Shown: in pieces, positions 45,996-56,099 of the stretch
Position numbering within the stretch: position 1 is the first letter of the stretch
Layout: each line of letters begins with the position of its first letter
DNA from: Lyticum sinuosum
GTDB taxonomy: Bacteria > Pseudomonadota > Alphaproteobacteria > Rickettsiales > Midichloriaceae
Assembly (NCBI RefSeq): GCF_034471385.1
Contig: NZ_JARGYU010000001.1
Span: 1 to 64,000 of the forward strand
DNA length: 64,000 nucleotides
Direction: 5' to 3'
Position numbers and translations under genes: made by a program
Notes under the pieces: generated by a model
Told to the model about the DNA's origin: nothing
Databases searched by the model: none
What the model saw: only the letters and a program-made list of their open reading frames with translations

Positions 45996-47795
45996 TTATT
46001 TATCTTCTTTTTTACTAATAAGTTTATTTTTTGCTGCTTCTGGATCATATGGTTGTTGTTCAGGTACTTCTGTTGCTTTAAGTAATCTTTTAGTAAAAAA
46101 TTTATCTTTAAAATAGAATATTTTCTTTGTTCTTATAGGAGATGCTGATTCTATAAGAATTATTTGTTCATCTCTAGGTAAAGTAATAACTTCTTGAGGT
46201 AAAAGTAATGCTCTTTGCACATGTGAAACATTCTGAGATCTTGAACTTGGATTAAAATCTAAGAATTTTGGTCTACTAGCTGATATTGACTCTACTGTTT
46301 GATTACCACAAAGTTGTGATATTAAATTAGCTGTTTCATAATTATTAGCTGCAAAAGTTATTCTATATGTTGCGTTAGATAAAAATGAGTTCATACCTGA
46401 ATCTTCGTATATTCCCTTAAGTTGTTGAGTATCTTGTACTATTAAAAATAAACGAACATGATATCCACGGAAATAAGCTATACCACTCATAAATTGTTGC
46501 ATTTTTCCCAATGTTGGAAACTCATCCATTAGAAATAAAACTCCATATGGCTCATCTTTACTAGGCATACTCCGTGATAAAAATTCAGTTGATTGTTGAT
46601 AAAATACTTGCATTAATGGTTGTAATCTTTGTAGATTATCAGGAGTTAATCCAACAAATACTGTTGTTTTTACTTTTTTAAATTGCTGAACATTAAAATC
46701 ACTTGTTGCAGTTGCTGTATCAATAAGTGGGTTTGCCCATAGCTCTAATCCAGAGTTAAGTGTTGAAATAACACCTGATCTTTCCTTATCTGCTTTTTGA
46801 AGGAATGCTGCTAGATTCATATAAGAAACTGGATGAATAATATCACCCATTGTATCTAAAACAACAGCTAAGTTATAAGTTACATCATTACTTCTTAAAG
46901 TTCTTACAACTTCTCCAAAAGATTGAACTTTATCTGGTGCAGCAACTAGATAAAGTGTTACGCCTACAAATAGAGTTCTAGCTTCATTTTCCCAAAATTC
47001 TTTTTTTGGAATAATAAGATTTCCTATTTTTTGAACATCATCTACCATTTGTCCTGGTTTTTTACTAACCCAATCTATAGGATTATAACAATGAGTATAT
47101 CCATCTGGATTCGCAGGATTCCAAATGAATACTTCCTGTCCACATTTTTTTCTCCATCCACTTGTTAATTCATAGTTTTCTAATTTTATATCATGAATAA
47201 TTGCCGATTCATCCCAAAAAAGAAGATTAGGTATCGCAAATCCAACACCTTTACCAGATCCAGTAGGAGCAAATAACAATACGTGTTGATATCCATCAGC
47301 AATCAAGAATCCTTCTTTATTCTCACCTAAGAGTAATCCTTTTTTAGAACGCAATCCTGCTTTCTTAATTTCTTCTTCTGATGCCCAGTGAGCATCACCG
47401 TGTAAAGACTGTTTTTGCTTAAAAATACGCAATTCATATATCTTATTACGGTATTTATACACTATACTAAAATATGTAATTACTGGTATAAGTGTGCATA
47501 ATAATATTCTAACAATTAGAAAATTATATGTTTGATAATTCATTGACTCAGAATTTATAAACCACCATATACCATACCTTGCCATAAATAATGATGGTGC
47601 AAATGAAAAAATTGAATCAAATGGATCTTTAATTATACTACTAAAAGCTGTACTATTAATTCCTTCAGATAAAATAAATAATAGTGATCCTAAATGAATA
47701 CATGCATAAAATCCTGTTATAAACAATATGGCAAAAATTGCAAAATTTCTAATTTTATCAAAAAATTTATCTTTTTTATTAGTTTCATTACTCAT
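45996..47795 (-). CDS. virD4: Type IV coupling protein VirD4
   Basis: VirD4 is the hexameric inner-membrane ATPase that recruits substrates to the type IV channel. The 599-residue product has two N-terminal membrane segments (about 15-42 and 90-112), Walker A APTGSGKGVG at 176-185, the family's PNLLFWDESAIIHDIKLENY segment, and Walker B FLMDEFPTLGKMQ. The all-alpha domain lies between. The C-terminus is short and basic. It follows virB11 by 86 bases in the same direction, as in Rickettsiales rvh clusters. All motifs for an active coupling protein are present. Confidence 0.97.
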   Translation of the reverse strand: MSNETNKKDKFFDKIRNFAIFAILFITGFYACIHLGSLLFILSEGINSTAFSSIIKDPFDSIFSFAPSLFMARYGIWWFINSESMNYQTYNFLIVRILLCTLIPVITYFSIVYKYRNKIYELRIFKQKQSLHGDAHWASEEEIKKAGLRSKKGLLLGENKEGFLIADGYQHVLLFAPTGSGKGVGFAIPNLLFWDESAIIHDIKLENYELTSGWRKKCGQEVFIWNPANPDGYTHCYNPIDWVSKKPGQMVDDVQKIGNLIIPKKEFWENEARTLFVGVTLYLVAAPDKVQSFGEVVRTLRSNDVTYNLAVVLDTMGDIIHPVSYMNLAAFLQKADKERSGVISTLNSGLELWANPLIDTATATSDFNVQQFKKVKTTVFVGLTPDNLQRLQPLMQVFYQQSTEFLSRSMPSKDEPYGVLFLMDEFPTLGKMQQFMSGIAYFRGYHVRLFLIVQDTQQLKGIYEDSGMNSFLSNATYRITFAANNYETANLISQLCGNQTVESISASRPKFLDFNPSSRSQNVSHVQRALLLPQEVITLPRDEQIILIESASPIRTKKIFYFKDKFFTKRLLKATEVPEQQPYDPEAAKNKLISKKEDK

Positions 47796-47881
47796 TTTTA
47801 TGAAAATTTTATTATTTTAGTTTTTAATTGCTGTTAATTTTTATCTTAAAATTATATTTATATTAATTTTTTTGCATTTTA

Positions 47882-48877
47882 TTATTCTTTTTTATTATTT
47901 TTATTATTAAACATAATTTCTGATACATATCTTCTTCCTTTTTCACCTCTTTTTAACTGTACAACAACATCTACAACATTTAAAATATAACTTTTAACTT
48001 GATCTGTAGGTATATTCATACCTGCTTGCATTACCATTAATTTTAATTGTTCAACAGCCATCTGAGGACTATCAGCATGTAATGTTGATATAGACCCAGG
48101 ATGACCAGTATTTATTGCACGTAAAAAACTAAAAGCTTCTGCTCCTCTTAATTCTCCAACAATTATTCTATCTGGACGCAGTCTTAAACATGATTCTATC
48201 AATTCTTGAATTGTAATTTTTGATCTTCCTTGGCCACCTTTAGATGCAAGAAGATGTAGACGATTAGGATGATCTGAAAGATTTATCTCCCTAGCATCTT
48301 CACAAGTAATAATTCTTTCATGCTCAGGAATAGCCTTAAGCATTGCATTAGTAAATGTTGTTTTTCCAGTAGATGTTCCTCCACTTATAATAATATTTTT
48401 ATGACTTACTACAGATTTATATAAAAAGTCTTTTATTTTTTTATTTTTAATTAATTCGTCAAGAATAATACTATCATTATCTATAGTCTCACCAGTTGCC
48501 GTATCAGAAAAAGCTCCCATTTTATCGTAATTTTCTAAAGAAAGCTGCATTGTTGATGGTTTTCTAATAGCCATTCCTATGATTCCTGGCTCACAAGCTG
48601 GAGGAATAACTATTTGTATCCTGAATCCGTTTGGAAGTGTTGCTGATAAAAGAGGTGTTTCTTCAGATATTTTTTGCTCTGTTGAACTAGCAACTAATAA
48701 AGACAAACCCCTTAAATGCTCAAAATCCAAATCTGGTGAATCATGTTTAAATATATCTCCTCTTTTTTCAACCCATATTTCTTTTGGACGATTAACACAA
48801 ACCTCATTAACCCCTTCTTGTGAAAAAATTTCTTGAAATGGAGCAAGAAATGTTTCTAGAGCTGCTAAATTCATCAT
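47882..48877 (-). CDS. virB11: Type IV secretion ATPase VirB11
   Basis: VirB11 is a hexameric traffic ATPase at the cytoplasmic face of type IV secretion systems. The 331-residue product has Walker A GGTSTGKTT at 166-174, the Asp box CEDAREI, Walker B-type RIIVGELRGAEAFSFL, and the His box GSISTLHAD. The length is standard. It stands directly before virD4, but virB8, virB9 and virB10, which usually precede it in the Rickettsiales rvh cluster, are absent from the window; a small unknown membrane protein gene is upstream instead. Confidence 0.97.
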   Translation of the reverse strand: MMNLAALETFLAPFQEIFSQEGVNEVCVNRPKEIWVEKRGDIFKHDSPDLDFEHLRGLSLLVASSTEQKISEETPLLSATLPNGFRIQIVIPPACEPGIIGMAIRKPSTMQLSLENYDKMGAFSDTATGETIDNDSIILDELIKNKKIKDFLYKSVVSHKNIIISGGTSTGKTTFTNAMLKAIPEHERIITCEDAREINLSDHPNRLHLLASKGGQGRSKITIQELIESCLRLRPDRIIVGELRGAEAFSFLRAINTGHPGSISTLHADSPQMAVEQLKLMVMQAGMNIPTDQVKSYILNVVDVVVQLKRGEKGRRYVSEIMFNNKNNKKE

Positions 48878-49084
48878 AATTATTTTTTTATTATTAAAAT
48901 TTTGTTAATATAGTATTTTTTTATAAAAACAGTTATATATAATATTTTTTAATATTAAAATATTATTTCTTAATTATATTTATAATTTATATTTATAATT
49001 ATTATTAATTTTATACTTGTTGAATATTTTTAAGTATAATTAATGATATTAAAAATTTATTTATTTTTTTATCAAAGATCAGTT

Positions 49085-49561
49085 TTAATCTATTGAAAAT
49101 ATGCTCTTCTTTTTTAAGAAAAAATCATTTTTGTTATTTTCTTTACTTTTTATATTATCATCTTTACTCATATTTTCTTCAATTCTAAGAGGAAATACTT
49201 CCTGGTTCTCTTCATCAAGATTGTTTTCTTTATCATTATTAATATTATAATTATTTTTAATGCTTTTATGTTTTACATTATTATGCTCTGAGTTGTTGTT
49301 ATTAGTTTTAATATCTACTATATCTTGATCATCAGTATTATTATTTTCTGTAAATTGTTTAAAAAAATCCACAGATAAATTATTTGAATCTAAATTATTT
49401 TTATTAAAACAATTCATGGAATCTATAACAGAAATATCTTCCTCTCTAAATCTTTTTATAACTATAGAATAAGATTTATACCAAATAAAAGATAAAATAA
49501 CATTTAAAGTTAAGATAATTAATATTGTAATGATTTTTATATAATTTATACTATAAAGCAT
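49085..49561 (-). CDS. Small single-span membrane protein, unknown
   Basis: The 158-residue product has one N-terminal membrane segment (about 9-27) and then a hydrophilic, Asn/Asp/Glu-rich tail that looks disordered. I recognise no family; it does not show VirB10, VirB8 or VirB7 features. It is upstream of virB11 on the same strand with a gap of about 200 bases, so an association with the secretion system is only positional. Confidence 0.5.
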   Translation of the reverse strand: MLYSINYIKIITILIILTLNVILSFIWYKSYSIVIKRFREEDISVIDSMNCFNKNNLDSNNLSVDFFKQFTENNNTDDQDIVDIKTNNNNSEHNNVKHKSIKNNYNINNDKENNLDEENQEVFPLRIEENMSKDDNIKSKENNKNDFFLKKKSIFSID

Positions 49562-49858
49562 ATTATTTTTGTTTATATTAGATCATTTATTTATAATTTA
49601 TACGCTATATTTAGGAATTTTATCGAAATATATTAATTTATATTTATTTACATATATGTTGCTGTCACTATAAATTATATTTATACTGGTATATCTGATA
49701 TAAATATTATATATCTAATATATAAAAAATATATAAAATAATCTTATGATACTAAATAATAGTAAACAATTCATAGTATAAATACTACTATAAAAATTAA
49801 TAGATATTTATCAATAAATTATTAAAATAAAAAAGTATAAAATAGTTAAAAATTAAAA

Positions 49859-50836
49859 ATGGATTTAAAAAGTAAATACCATAAAATTGTCTTTTTATGC
49901 CCTGGTCAAGGCTCTCAACATATAGGAATGGGATATGATTTTTATAAATCTCTTCCAGAAGGAAGAGAAGTATTTCAAGAAATAGATGAGGCAATATCTT
50001 ATAATTTATCTAAATTAATTTTTTATGGTGATATAGAAGAATTAACAAAAACACAAAATGCACAACCTGCATTATTAGCTGTGAGTGTAGCTGCTTGGAG
50101 ATGTTTAGCAAAGAATTTAAATATAACTTCAATATCGGATTTTTTTATAGTAGGTGCAGGCCATTCCTTAGGTGAGTATAGCGCATTGTGTATTGCAAAT
50201 AGTATTAATTTAAATACTGCATCTAATTTAGTATACAAGAGAGGAATTTTTATGAATAATGCTATACCTTTAAATGTTGGAGGTATGGTAGCTCTTCTTG
50301 GAACTGATATTAAAACAGCGTGTGCAATAGCTGAAGAGTCTCAAACAGAAGTTGCAAATGATAATGGTTATGGGCAAATAGTTATCAGTGGAACAAATAC
50401 TAATATTGAAAAACTTTTAAAGATTGTCCCAAATTATGATATAAAAAAAGCAATAAAACTTCATGTAAGTTCTCCATTTCATTCTTCCATAATGAGACCG
50501 GCATCTGATGATATGAAAAAAGTTTTATTGGAAAGTGATATAAAAGAGCCAGAAATACCAATATTTTCTAACTTTACAGCAAAAACTCAAAAAGATCCTG
50601 AAAATATAAAAAATAATTTAATAGAACAAATTTCAAATAGAGTGCGTTGGGCCGAGATTATGGAATCAATAGTTAAAGATTATAAATGCAATATAATAAT
50701 TGAATTAGGTTCTGGCAAGGTATTAGGAAATTTATCGAAAAGAATGTATCCAAATTTAAAAGTTTATAATATTGAATGTATGCGTGATATAGATATTATA
50801 TTTAATGAACTTAATCTTTTAGAAATAGAAAATTAA
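49859..50836 (+). CDS. fabD: Malonyl-CoA:ACP transacylase FabD
   Basis: FabD transfers malonyl from CoA to acyl carrier protein at the start of fatty acid elongation. The 325-residue product has the N-terminal FLCPGQGSQHIGMG, the catalytic GHSLGEYSAL (Ser103), the catalytic His near residue 207 in SSPFHSSIM, and the late motif IIELGSGKVLGNL. The length is standard. It is followed by fabG 71 bases later, the usual fab gene pair. About 300 AT-rich bases upstream hold nothing I can identify apart from the presumed promoter. Confidence 0.97.
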   Translation: MDLKSKYHKIVFLCPGQGSQHIGMGYDFYKSLPEGREVFQEIDEAISYNLSKLIFYGDIEELTKTQNAQPALLAVSVAAWRCLAKNLNITSISDFFIVGAGHSLGEYSALCIANSINLNTASNLVYKRGIFMNNAIPLNVGGMVALLGTDIKTACAIAEESQTEVANDNGYGQIVISGTNTNIEKLLKIVPNYDIKKAIKLHVSSPFHSSIMRPASDDMKKVLLESDIKEPEIPIFSNFTAKTQKDPENIKNNLIEQISNRVRWAEIMESIVKDYKCNIIIELGSGKVLGNLSKRMYPNLKVYNIECMRDIDIIFNELNLLEIEN

Positions 50837-50907
50837 ATTATAAATTAAATAAATATAATAAAAAATTATCAAAAACCTATTATCTAATAATAAAATTAAA
50901 AATAAAT

Positions 50908-51663
50908 ATGATTAAAAATATAAATATATTTAATTTAAGTCAAAAAAGAATCCTTATCACAGGTGCGACTGGTGGTATTGGACAAGGACTTGTATCTTTA
51001 TTAAGTGATTTAGATGCTATATTATGTATTACAGGAAGAAGAAAAAATGTATTAGATAATTTAAAATTGAAGTATAAAAATATTCATATCATAGAACATG
51101 ATTTAAATGATATTGATTCAACAAACTCTTTAGTAGATAAAGCACAAGAGGTATTAGGATCTCAAATAGATGGTGTTATTTGTAATGCTGGAGTAACATC
51201 TGATAATATTGGAATTAAAATGAATGATGAAGAATGGAATAAAGTTATAAAAACAAATTTAACATCTAATTTTGTAATAAATCGTGCTGCAATAAAAGCA
51301 ATGCTAAAAAGTAAAATACATGGTAGTATTGTGAATATATCGTCTGTTATAGCACATACTGGTAATATTGGTCAGACAAACTATGCTGCAAGTAAAGCTG
51401 GACTTGAAGGTATGTCACGTAGCTTAGCTCATGAAGTAGCATCACGCAATATAAGAATCAATTGCATTGCACCTGGATTTATAATATCACCAATGACAGA
51501 TTCTATAAATCCAGATAGAGTAAAGTTAATTACTGATAAAATACCTATGAAAAGATTAGGTACTCCAGAAGATGTTTCAGCTGCCGTTGCCTTCTTATTA
51601 TCTGATGCTGCAAAATATATTACAGGAACTACTATTCATATTAATGGTGGGCTTTATATGTAA
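50908..51663 (+). CDS. fabG: 3-oxoacyl-ACP reductase FabG
   Basis: FabG reduces 3-oxoacyl-ACP with NADPH in fatty acid synthesis. The 251-residue short-chain dehydrogenase has the cofactor motif TGATGGIG at 18-25, the NAG motif (ICNAGVTSD), the catalytic Ser in VNISSV, YAASK with Tyr159 and Lys163, and the C-terminal GTTIHINGGLYM typical of FabG. It forms a pair with fabD. No acyl carrier protein gene follows here. Confidence 0.97.
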   Translation: MIKNINIFNLSQKRILITGATGGIGQGLVSLLSDLDAILCITGRRKNVLDNLKLKYKNIHIIEHDLNDIDSTNSLVDKAQEVLGSQIDGVICNAGVTSDNIGIKMNDEEWNKVIKTNLTSNFVINRAAIKAMLKSKIHGSIVNISSVIAHTGNIGQTNYAASKAGLEGMSRSLAHEVASRNIRINCIAPGFIISPMTDSINPDRVKLITDKIPMKRLGTPEDVSAAVAFLLSDAAKYITGTTIHINGGLYM

Positions 51664-51743
51664 TCATATGAAAAATTATTATATTATTATTATATTCAAT
51701 TTTAGTTTGAAATTTTAAATTTTTTTTAAAAAAATATTTTTTT

Positions 51744-52085
51744 TTATTTTTTATTTTTTAGAGAATCTTTTTCTAGTTGATTTTTAGTATAACTATAAAC
51801 AATATCTACACCACTTTTAGGAAGATTATTCGTCATTTGTATTGCCATTTCATTTATTAAAAATTTATTATATACTTTTTGTTCATAACTATTAAATAAA
51901 AATGGATTATCTTTATCATTGTCTTCTTCATAAAGAGTATTTTTATCTTTTATCATAAAGTCTTCTAACATACCATTCACAATATACTGATTAAATTCAC
52001 TTGCTGCTTTATGAGCAGATGGTTCTTTTATAGAATTATTATAATAATTTCTATTATTAGTATCAATTGAACTAGTACTATCCAT
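51744..52085 (-). CDS. FlgJ/CheL-like rod-binding domain protein
   Basis: The 113-residue product resembles the rod-binding domain of FlgJ and the stand-alone alphaproteobacterial CheL type. AASEFNQYIVNGMLEDFM fits the AAxxFExxFLxxMLxxM helix, and NSYEQKVYNKFLINEMAIQM fits the segment that precedes LAxxIAxxGGxGIA in the family; the final glycine-rich helix is weak. No muramidase domain is present. Its position with other flagellar genes on this chromosome supports the call. It is the last of several minus-strand genes starting at miaB, 29 bases after the ankyrin gene. Confidence 0.55.
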   Translation of the reverse strand: MDSTSSIDTNNRNYYNNSIKEPSAHKAASEFNQYIVNGMLEDFMIKDKNTLYEEDNDKDNPFLFNSYEQKVYNKFLINEMAIQMTNNLPKSGVDIVYSYTKNQLEKDSLKNKK

Positions 52086-52114
52086 TATTTTTTTATCGAA
52101 TATTAATTAATTAT

Positions 52115-54151
52115 CTATTTATTTTCATAAGATAACAAAGATGTTTCTTCAAAAGAATCTGTTTTATTTTTTTGAAGATTGCTTAATTCATTACTTATTT
52201 CTACAGTTCTTATTACATCTAAAATATCATTATAATTTTTTTGTTTAGCTAAATCAAAGGCACTAATATGATTATTATTTTTAATATATGGCGACGCACC
52301 ATATGATAATAATAAAGATAACATACGTATATCGTGATTTCTCACAGCAACAATAATTGCTGTATCTCCAGAAAGACTTTTATCCCTGACACGAATATTT
52401 GGATTAACATCTTTAATTAGAAGCAATGCTCCTTGAATTGATCCTATATCAACCATATCAATTAAAGCTTTTGTTTTATCACTATAAGATTGAGCAAATG
52501 CATCTACTATATCATCTATATTTCTATTAATATATTTTATTGGGCGTTTTCCAAGTTTATCGCTAATTTCAGGATCCATTTTCGCTGCTAATAAAATTCT
52601 TATAGCCTCAAAATCATTGTTTTTTGCTGCTATGTGCATAGCATTTTTACCATCCTTATCTTCATGATAAAGATCGGCCCCTCTAGTTATTAAATATCTC
52701 ATTGTTTTGTATTTTCGCATTTTCGTTGCTTGCATCAAAGGGGTATAGTCATTTTTTGTAATATTAATATCAGCATTACGTTCAATAAGTGAATTTATTG
52801 TTGATATATCATCAGCTGCTACTGCATTAAATAACATTTTAAAATAATCTTCTTTGTAGATTGCTTTGGGCAAATGCTGATTTTGAACGCTATATTTCTT
52901 TCCATACATCTCTTCTGGTAAATCCTTAGTATTATAGTCATATACTTCATCAAGCATATCAAATTGCTTTATTTCGAAGGTTTCGAGATCTTCTTCTGGA
53001 AGTCTGAAAGTTGGTATAGGAGATCCCTCAGGTGGAAACTTTTTTTTAGGATTTAGATTTTTTTGAGGAGATTTAGAGAGAATTTTTGAAGGATTAAGTT
53101 GTTTTTTTGAATTTATCTGATTTTTATCAGATTTTGATTTAGTTAATATAATTTGTTTATCAGTTTGATTTAATTTATCTTTAGAATTTTCTTCTAATAT
53201 TTTACTTGTATCAGATTTATTATTTTGTTTATAAATTGAAGATTTTATATTATTTACAGAGTTATTATCTATTTTTTTTATAGAATTATTATTAACAGAG
53301 TTATTATTGATAATAATATTATTATTAACTTTTTGATTAGAAGATATATTCGATTTTTCAGAGATAGAATTTTTTTGATTTGTATTATTATACAATGTTG
53401 TTTTATTTTCTTTATCTGAAGATTTATTTTGTTTTATATCTATAACTGATGATGTTTTAGGATTTTTATTATTTTTTTGTTGTTTTGTTTTATTAGATTT
53501 AGAATCATTTAAAATAGATTTAGATGTATTATTTTGTTTTAATACTTCTGTTATATTTGTTATATCTTGTGAATTTTTTTTAGTATTTTTTATATTTTGC
53601 AAATTTTTTATATTTTGCAAAGAATTAATATTTTTTCCTGTCGATTCAATATTATTTGACTGATTTGGTTTTATTTTATCAGAAATTTTATTAAATTTAT
53701 TATTAGAATTAATTTTTGATGTAGTATCAATATTATTATTATTATGATCTATAGATGAATCAGTTATTATATTTGATTTTGATGTATCTTGTGATTTATT
53801 AGTATTATTATTATCAACTGGAAAATTTACATAATTTTTTTCTTTAATATTATTTTTTTCTTTAATATTATCATTATCTAATAAATTATCTAATTTATTT
53901 ATATCTGAATAATCATCAGAAATAATAGGTGTAGAAATATCAATATCAATATCTTTATCGTTTGTTTCTTCAAATTCTGATAAAATTTCATTAATAGAAT
54001 CAGTATTTTCTGCTAACAGACATATATTCAAATCTTTATTAAAAAAATTTACAAGAAAAAAAGTATTCATTATAATAATTTTTAATAAAAAAAATTTCTT
54101 TTGTTTTTTCATTTTTATTTTATTTTTTTTATAAAAATATGTAAACATCAT
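52115..54151 (-). CDS. Ankyrin-repeat protein with N-terminal signal or anchor
   Basis: The 678-residue product has a basic N-terminus and hydrophobic stretch (about 20-45, KKFFLLKIIIMNTFFLVNFF) that looks like a signal peptide or anchor. A very long Asn/Ser/Lys-rich low-complexity region follows (about 50-375), then a Pro-rich hinge near 370-390. Ankyrin repeats occupy about 436-545 and 565-650 (for example TPLMQATKMRKYKTMRYLI, NAMHIAAKNNDFEAIRILL, TAIIVAVRNHDIRMLSLLL). Ankyrin proteins are common secreted effectors in Rickettsiales, but a Sec-type start would instead place this one in the periplasm or outside. Its neighbours are a rod-binding-like gene and a small coiled-coil gene. Confidence 0.85.
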   Translation of the reverse strand: MMFTYFYKKNKIKMKKQKKFFLLKIIIMNTFFLVNFFNKDLNICLLAENTDSINEILSEFEETNDKDIDIDISTPIISDDYSDINKLDNLLDNDNIKEKNNIKEKNYVNFPVDNNNTNKSQDTSKSNIITDSSIDHNNNNIDTTSKINSNNKFNKISDKIKPNQSNNIESTGKNINSLQNIKNLQNIKNTKKNSQDITNITEVLKQNNTSKSILNDSKSNKTKQQKNNKNPKTSSVIDIKQNKSSDKENKTTLYNNTNQKNSISEKSNISSNQKVNNNIIINNNSVNNNSIKKIDNNSVNNIKSSIYKQNNKSDTSKILEENSKDKLNQTDKQIILTKSKSDKNQINSKKQLNPSKILSKSPQKNLNPKKKFPPEGSPIPTFRLPEEDLETFEIKQFDMLDEVYDYNTKDLPEEMYGKKYSVQNQHLPKAIYKEDYFKMLFNAVAADDISTINSLIERNADINITKNDYTPLMQATKMRKYKTMRYLITRGADLYHEDKDGKNAMHIAAKNNDFEAIRILLAAKMDPEISDKLGKRPIKYINRNIDDIVDAFAQSYSDKTKALIDMVDIGSIQGALLLIKDVNPNIRVRDKSLSGDTAIIVAVRNHDIRMLSLLLSYGASPYIKNNNHISAFDLAKQKNYNDILDVIRTVEISNELSNLQKNKTDSFEETSLLSYENK

Positions 54152-54179
54152 TTTTATATTTTATATATTTAATATTTTA

Positions 54180-54554
54180 TTAAAAAGATGACATTAATTC
54201 ATTAATTCTTTCTAAAATTCGAATTAAATCATTTTTTATATTTTCTAATTCCAATTTTTTTAATTTTGTTGATGTTTCCAGTTTAATTTCATTATTTTTT
54301 TCTGAATTTATTTCATCTTTAATCTCATTTGTATTAGATTTACTTATTATATTACTATCTTCTAATCTACAAAAATTTTTAGCTAGATTTTTCTTTAAAT
54401 TAGATAACATTTCTATATTTTGTTCCTTTTTTTCAAGTACTAGAACATCATTATTTAATATTTTTTTGATATCTGATTTATTAATAATCATTTCTATATT
54501 CTTCATTTGATCAGATATATCATTTAATGAATCTTTATTATTATTTTCCGACAT
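54180..54554 (-). CDS. Small coiled-coil protein, unknown
   Basis: The 124-residue hydrophilic product is rich in Lys, Glu, Asn and Leu/Ile and reads as helical coiled coil over most of its length (for example KLELENIKNDLIRILERINE near the end). No family is recognised and no signal peptide is seen. It lies between miaB (87 bases upstream) and the ankyrin gene (28 bases downstream) in the same direction, so it is probably translated from the same transcript. Confidence 0.55.
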   Translation of the reverse strand: MSENNNKDSLNDISDQMKNIEMIINKSDIKKILNNDVLVLEKKEQNIEMLSNLKKNLAKNFCRLEDSNIISKSNTNEIKDEINSEKNNEIKLETSTKLKKLELENIKNDLIRILERINELMSSF

Positions 54555-54641
54555 TAATTTTTTATTAAAAAATATTTTAATTTTTTTTATTTGATTGATA
54601 TTATCAACTTATTTTTCATGTTGTTATATAACATAACATTA

Positions 54642-56099
54642 TTATATTATTTTTCCAAAAAGACTATTTTGTTTTGCATCCACAATTTTAACATTCATTA
54701 TTTCGCCAATAATATCTAAAGATCCATCACAAACTACAGATTGCATATATGGTGATTTACCTATAACTTGGCCATTCTTTTTACCTGGTTTTTCAAAAAT
54801 GACTTCCATTTCATCTCCTATTTTTTGTAAATTAAATATCATTTGTTGTTTACGCAATAGTTCTTGCAAAATCTGTAATCTTTGATCCTTTATTTTTTCA
54901 TCAATCTGATTATTTATCTCAGATGCGGGAGTTCCAGGTCTTGCACTATACTTAAAAGAAAATGCTTGAGAATACTCAATTTGTTTTACTAAATCAATTG
55001 TATCAGCAAAATCATCATCAGTTTCTCCAGGATATCCAACAATGAAGTCAGAACTTAAAGCAATATCCGGACGATATTTACGAAATAGATTAATTATTTG
55101 AAAATATTCCTCTCTAGTATGTTTTCTATTCATAGATTTTAATATTTTGTTTGATCCAGATTGTACTGGTAAATGTAAATAAGGCATAAGTTTTTTTTCA
55201 GTACAATGTAAAAATATTAAATTAATATCATTTAACATATCTATGGGATGTGATGTCGTATATCCTATTCTTTTTATTTCTTTAATATTTGCTATATTTT
55301 CTATTAATTTAGAAAGTGACCAATAATTAAAATTATCATTTTTTTTATGATTTTTTTGTATATCTGAAATAATTATTGTATTATTTTCTTGATTTTTTAA
55401 ATCTTTATGTATTTTATGATCTATATCATGATCTTCAACAATATCTGGTGGTAATCCCCTATATGCACTCACATTTTGACCAAGAAGTATTATTTCCTTG
55501 ACTCCATTTTTTGCCATTATCAATGCTTCACGATAAATATTAGAAACAGGCCTAGAAAATTCTGCTCCACGTGTATAAGGTACAACACAGAAATGGCAAA
55601 ATTTATCACATCCTTCCTGTATAGATAAAAATGATATTGAAGATCCTTTTCCGAGTTCTTCCGGAAGAAGATCAAATTTGTTATTTTCTTCAAAATCCAA
55701 TTTTACTATCCAAGATTTATTTCTTTTTATTTGCTCTAATAACATAGGAAGATTATGATATGATTGAGGTCCAACAACAATATCAACAAATGGAGCGCGT
55801 CTTATAACTTCTTTTCCCTCTGCTTGTGCTACACATCCAGCTATAACTATTACAGTTTCTTTTCCTAATTTTGTTCTTTCATTTTTTAAAATAAGAATTC
55901 TACCTAATTCTGAATAAACTTTTTCAGCAGCTTTTTCCCTAATTGTACATGTATTTAATATGATAACATCAGCAGTATTGATATCATCAGTGTGATGAAA
56001 TCCATGTGGACGCATAATATCCAACATTCTACCAGAATCATAAACATTCATTTGACACCCGTAAGTTTTTATATAAACTGCTTTTAGAGAATCAGTCAT
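54642..56099 (-). CDS. miaB: tRNA methylthiotransferase MiaB
   Basis: MiaB is a radical-SAM iron-sulfur enzyme that adds a methylthio group to i6A37 of tRNAs reading U-starting codons. The 485-residue product has the N-terminal UPF0004 cysteines C15, C51 and C89, the radical-SAM CxxxCxxC motif with C164, C168 and C171 in EGCDKFCHFCVVPYTRG, and a C-terminal TRAM domain (about 420-485). About 45 extra, Asp/Asn/Lys-rich residues sit at about 215-258 compared with the usual family. It is the first gene of a minus-strand series including the coiled-coil, ankyrin and rod-binding-like genes. Confidence 0.96.
   Translation of the reverse strand: MTDSLKAVYIKTYGCQMNVYDSGRMLDIMRPHGFHHTDDINTADVIILNTCTIREKAAEKVYSELGRILILKNERTKLGKETVIVIAGCVAQAEGKEVIRRAPFVDIVVGPQSYHNLPMLLEQIKRNKSWIVKLDFEENNKFDLLPEELGKGSSISFLSIQEGCDKFCHFCVVPYTRGAEFSRPVSNIYREALIMAKNGVKEIILLGQNVSAYRGLPPDIVEDHDIDHKIHKDLKNQENNTIIISDIQKNHKKNDNFNYWSLSKLIENIANIKEIKRIGYTTSHPIDMLNDINLIFLHCTEKKLMPYLHLPVQSGSNKILKSMNRKHTREEYFQIINLFRKYRPDIALSSDFIVGYPGETDDDFADTIDLVKQIEYSQAFSFKYSARPGTPASEINNQIDEKIKDQRLQILQELLRKQQMIFNLQKIGDEMEVIFEKPGKKNGQVIGKSPYMQSVVCDGSLDIIGEIMNVKIVDAKQNSLFGKII

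Noticed and set aside
49085..49561. The small membrane protein as VirB10 or VirB8
   Set aside because: It is far too short, lacks the TrbI beta-barrel region or the VirB8 fold, and its tail is low-complexity.
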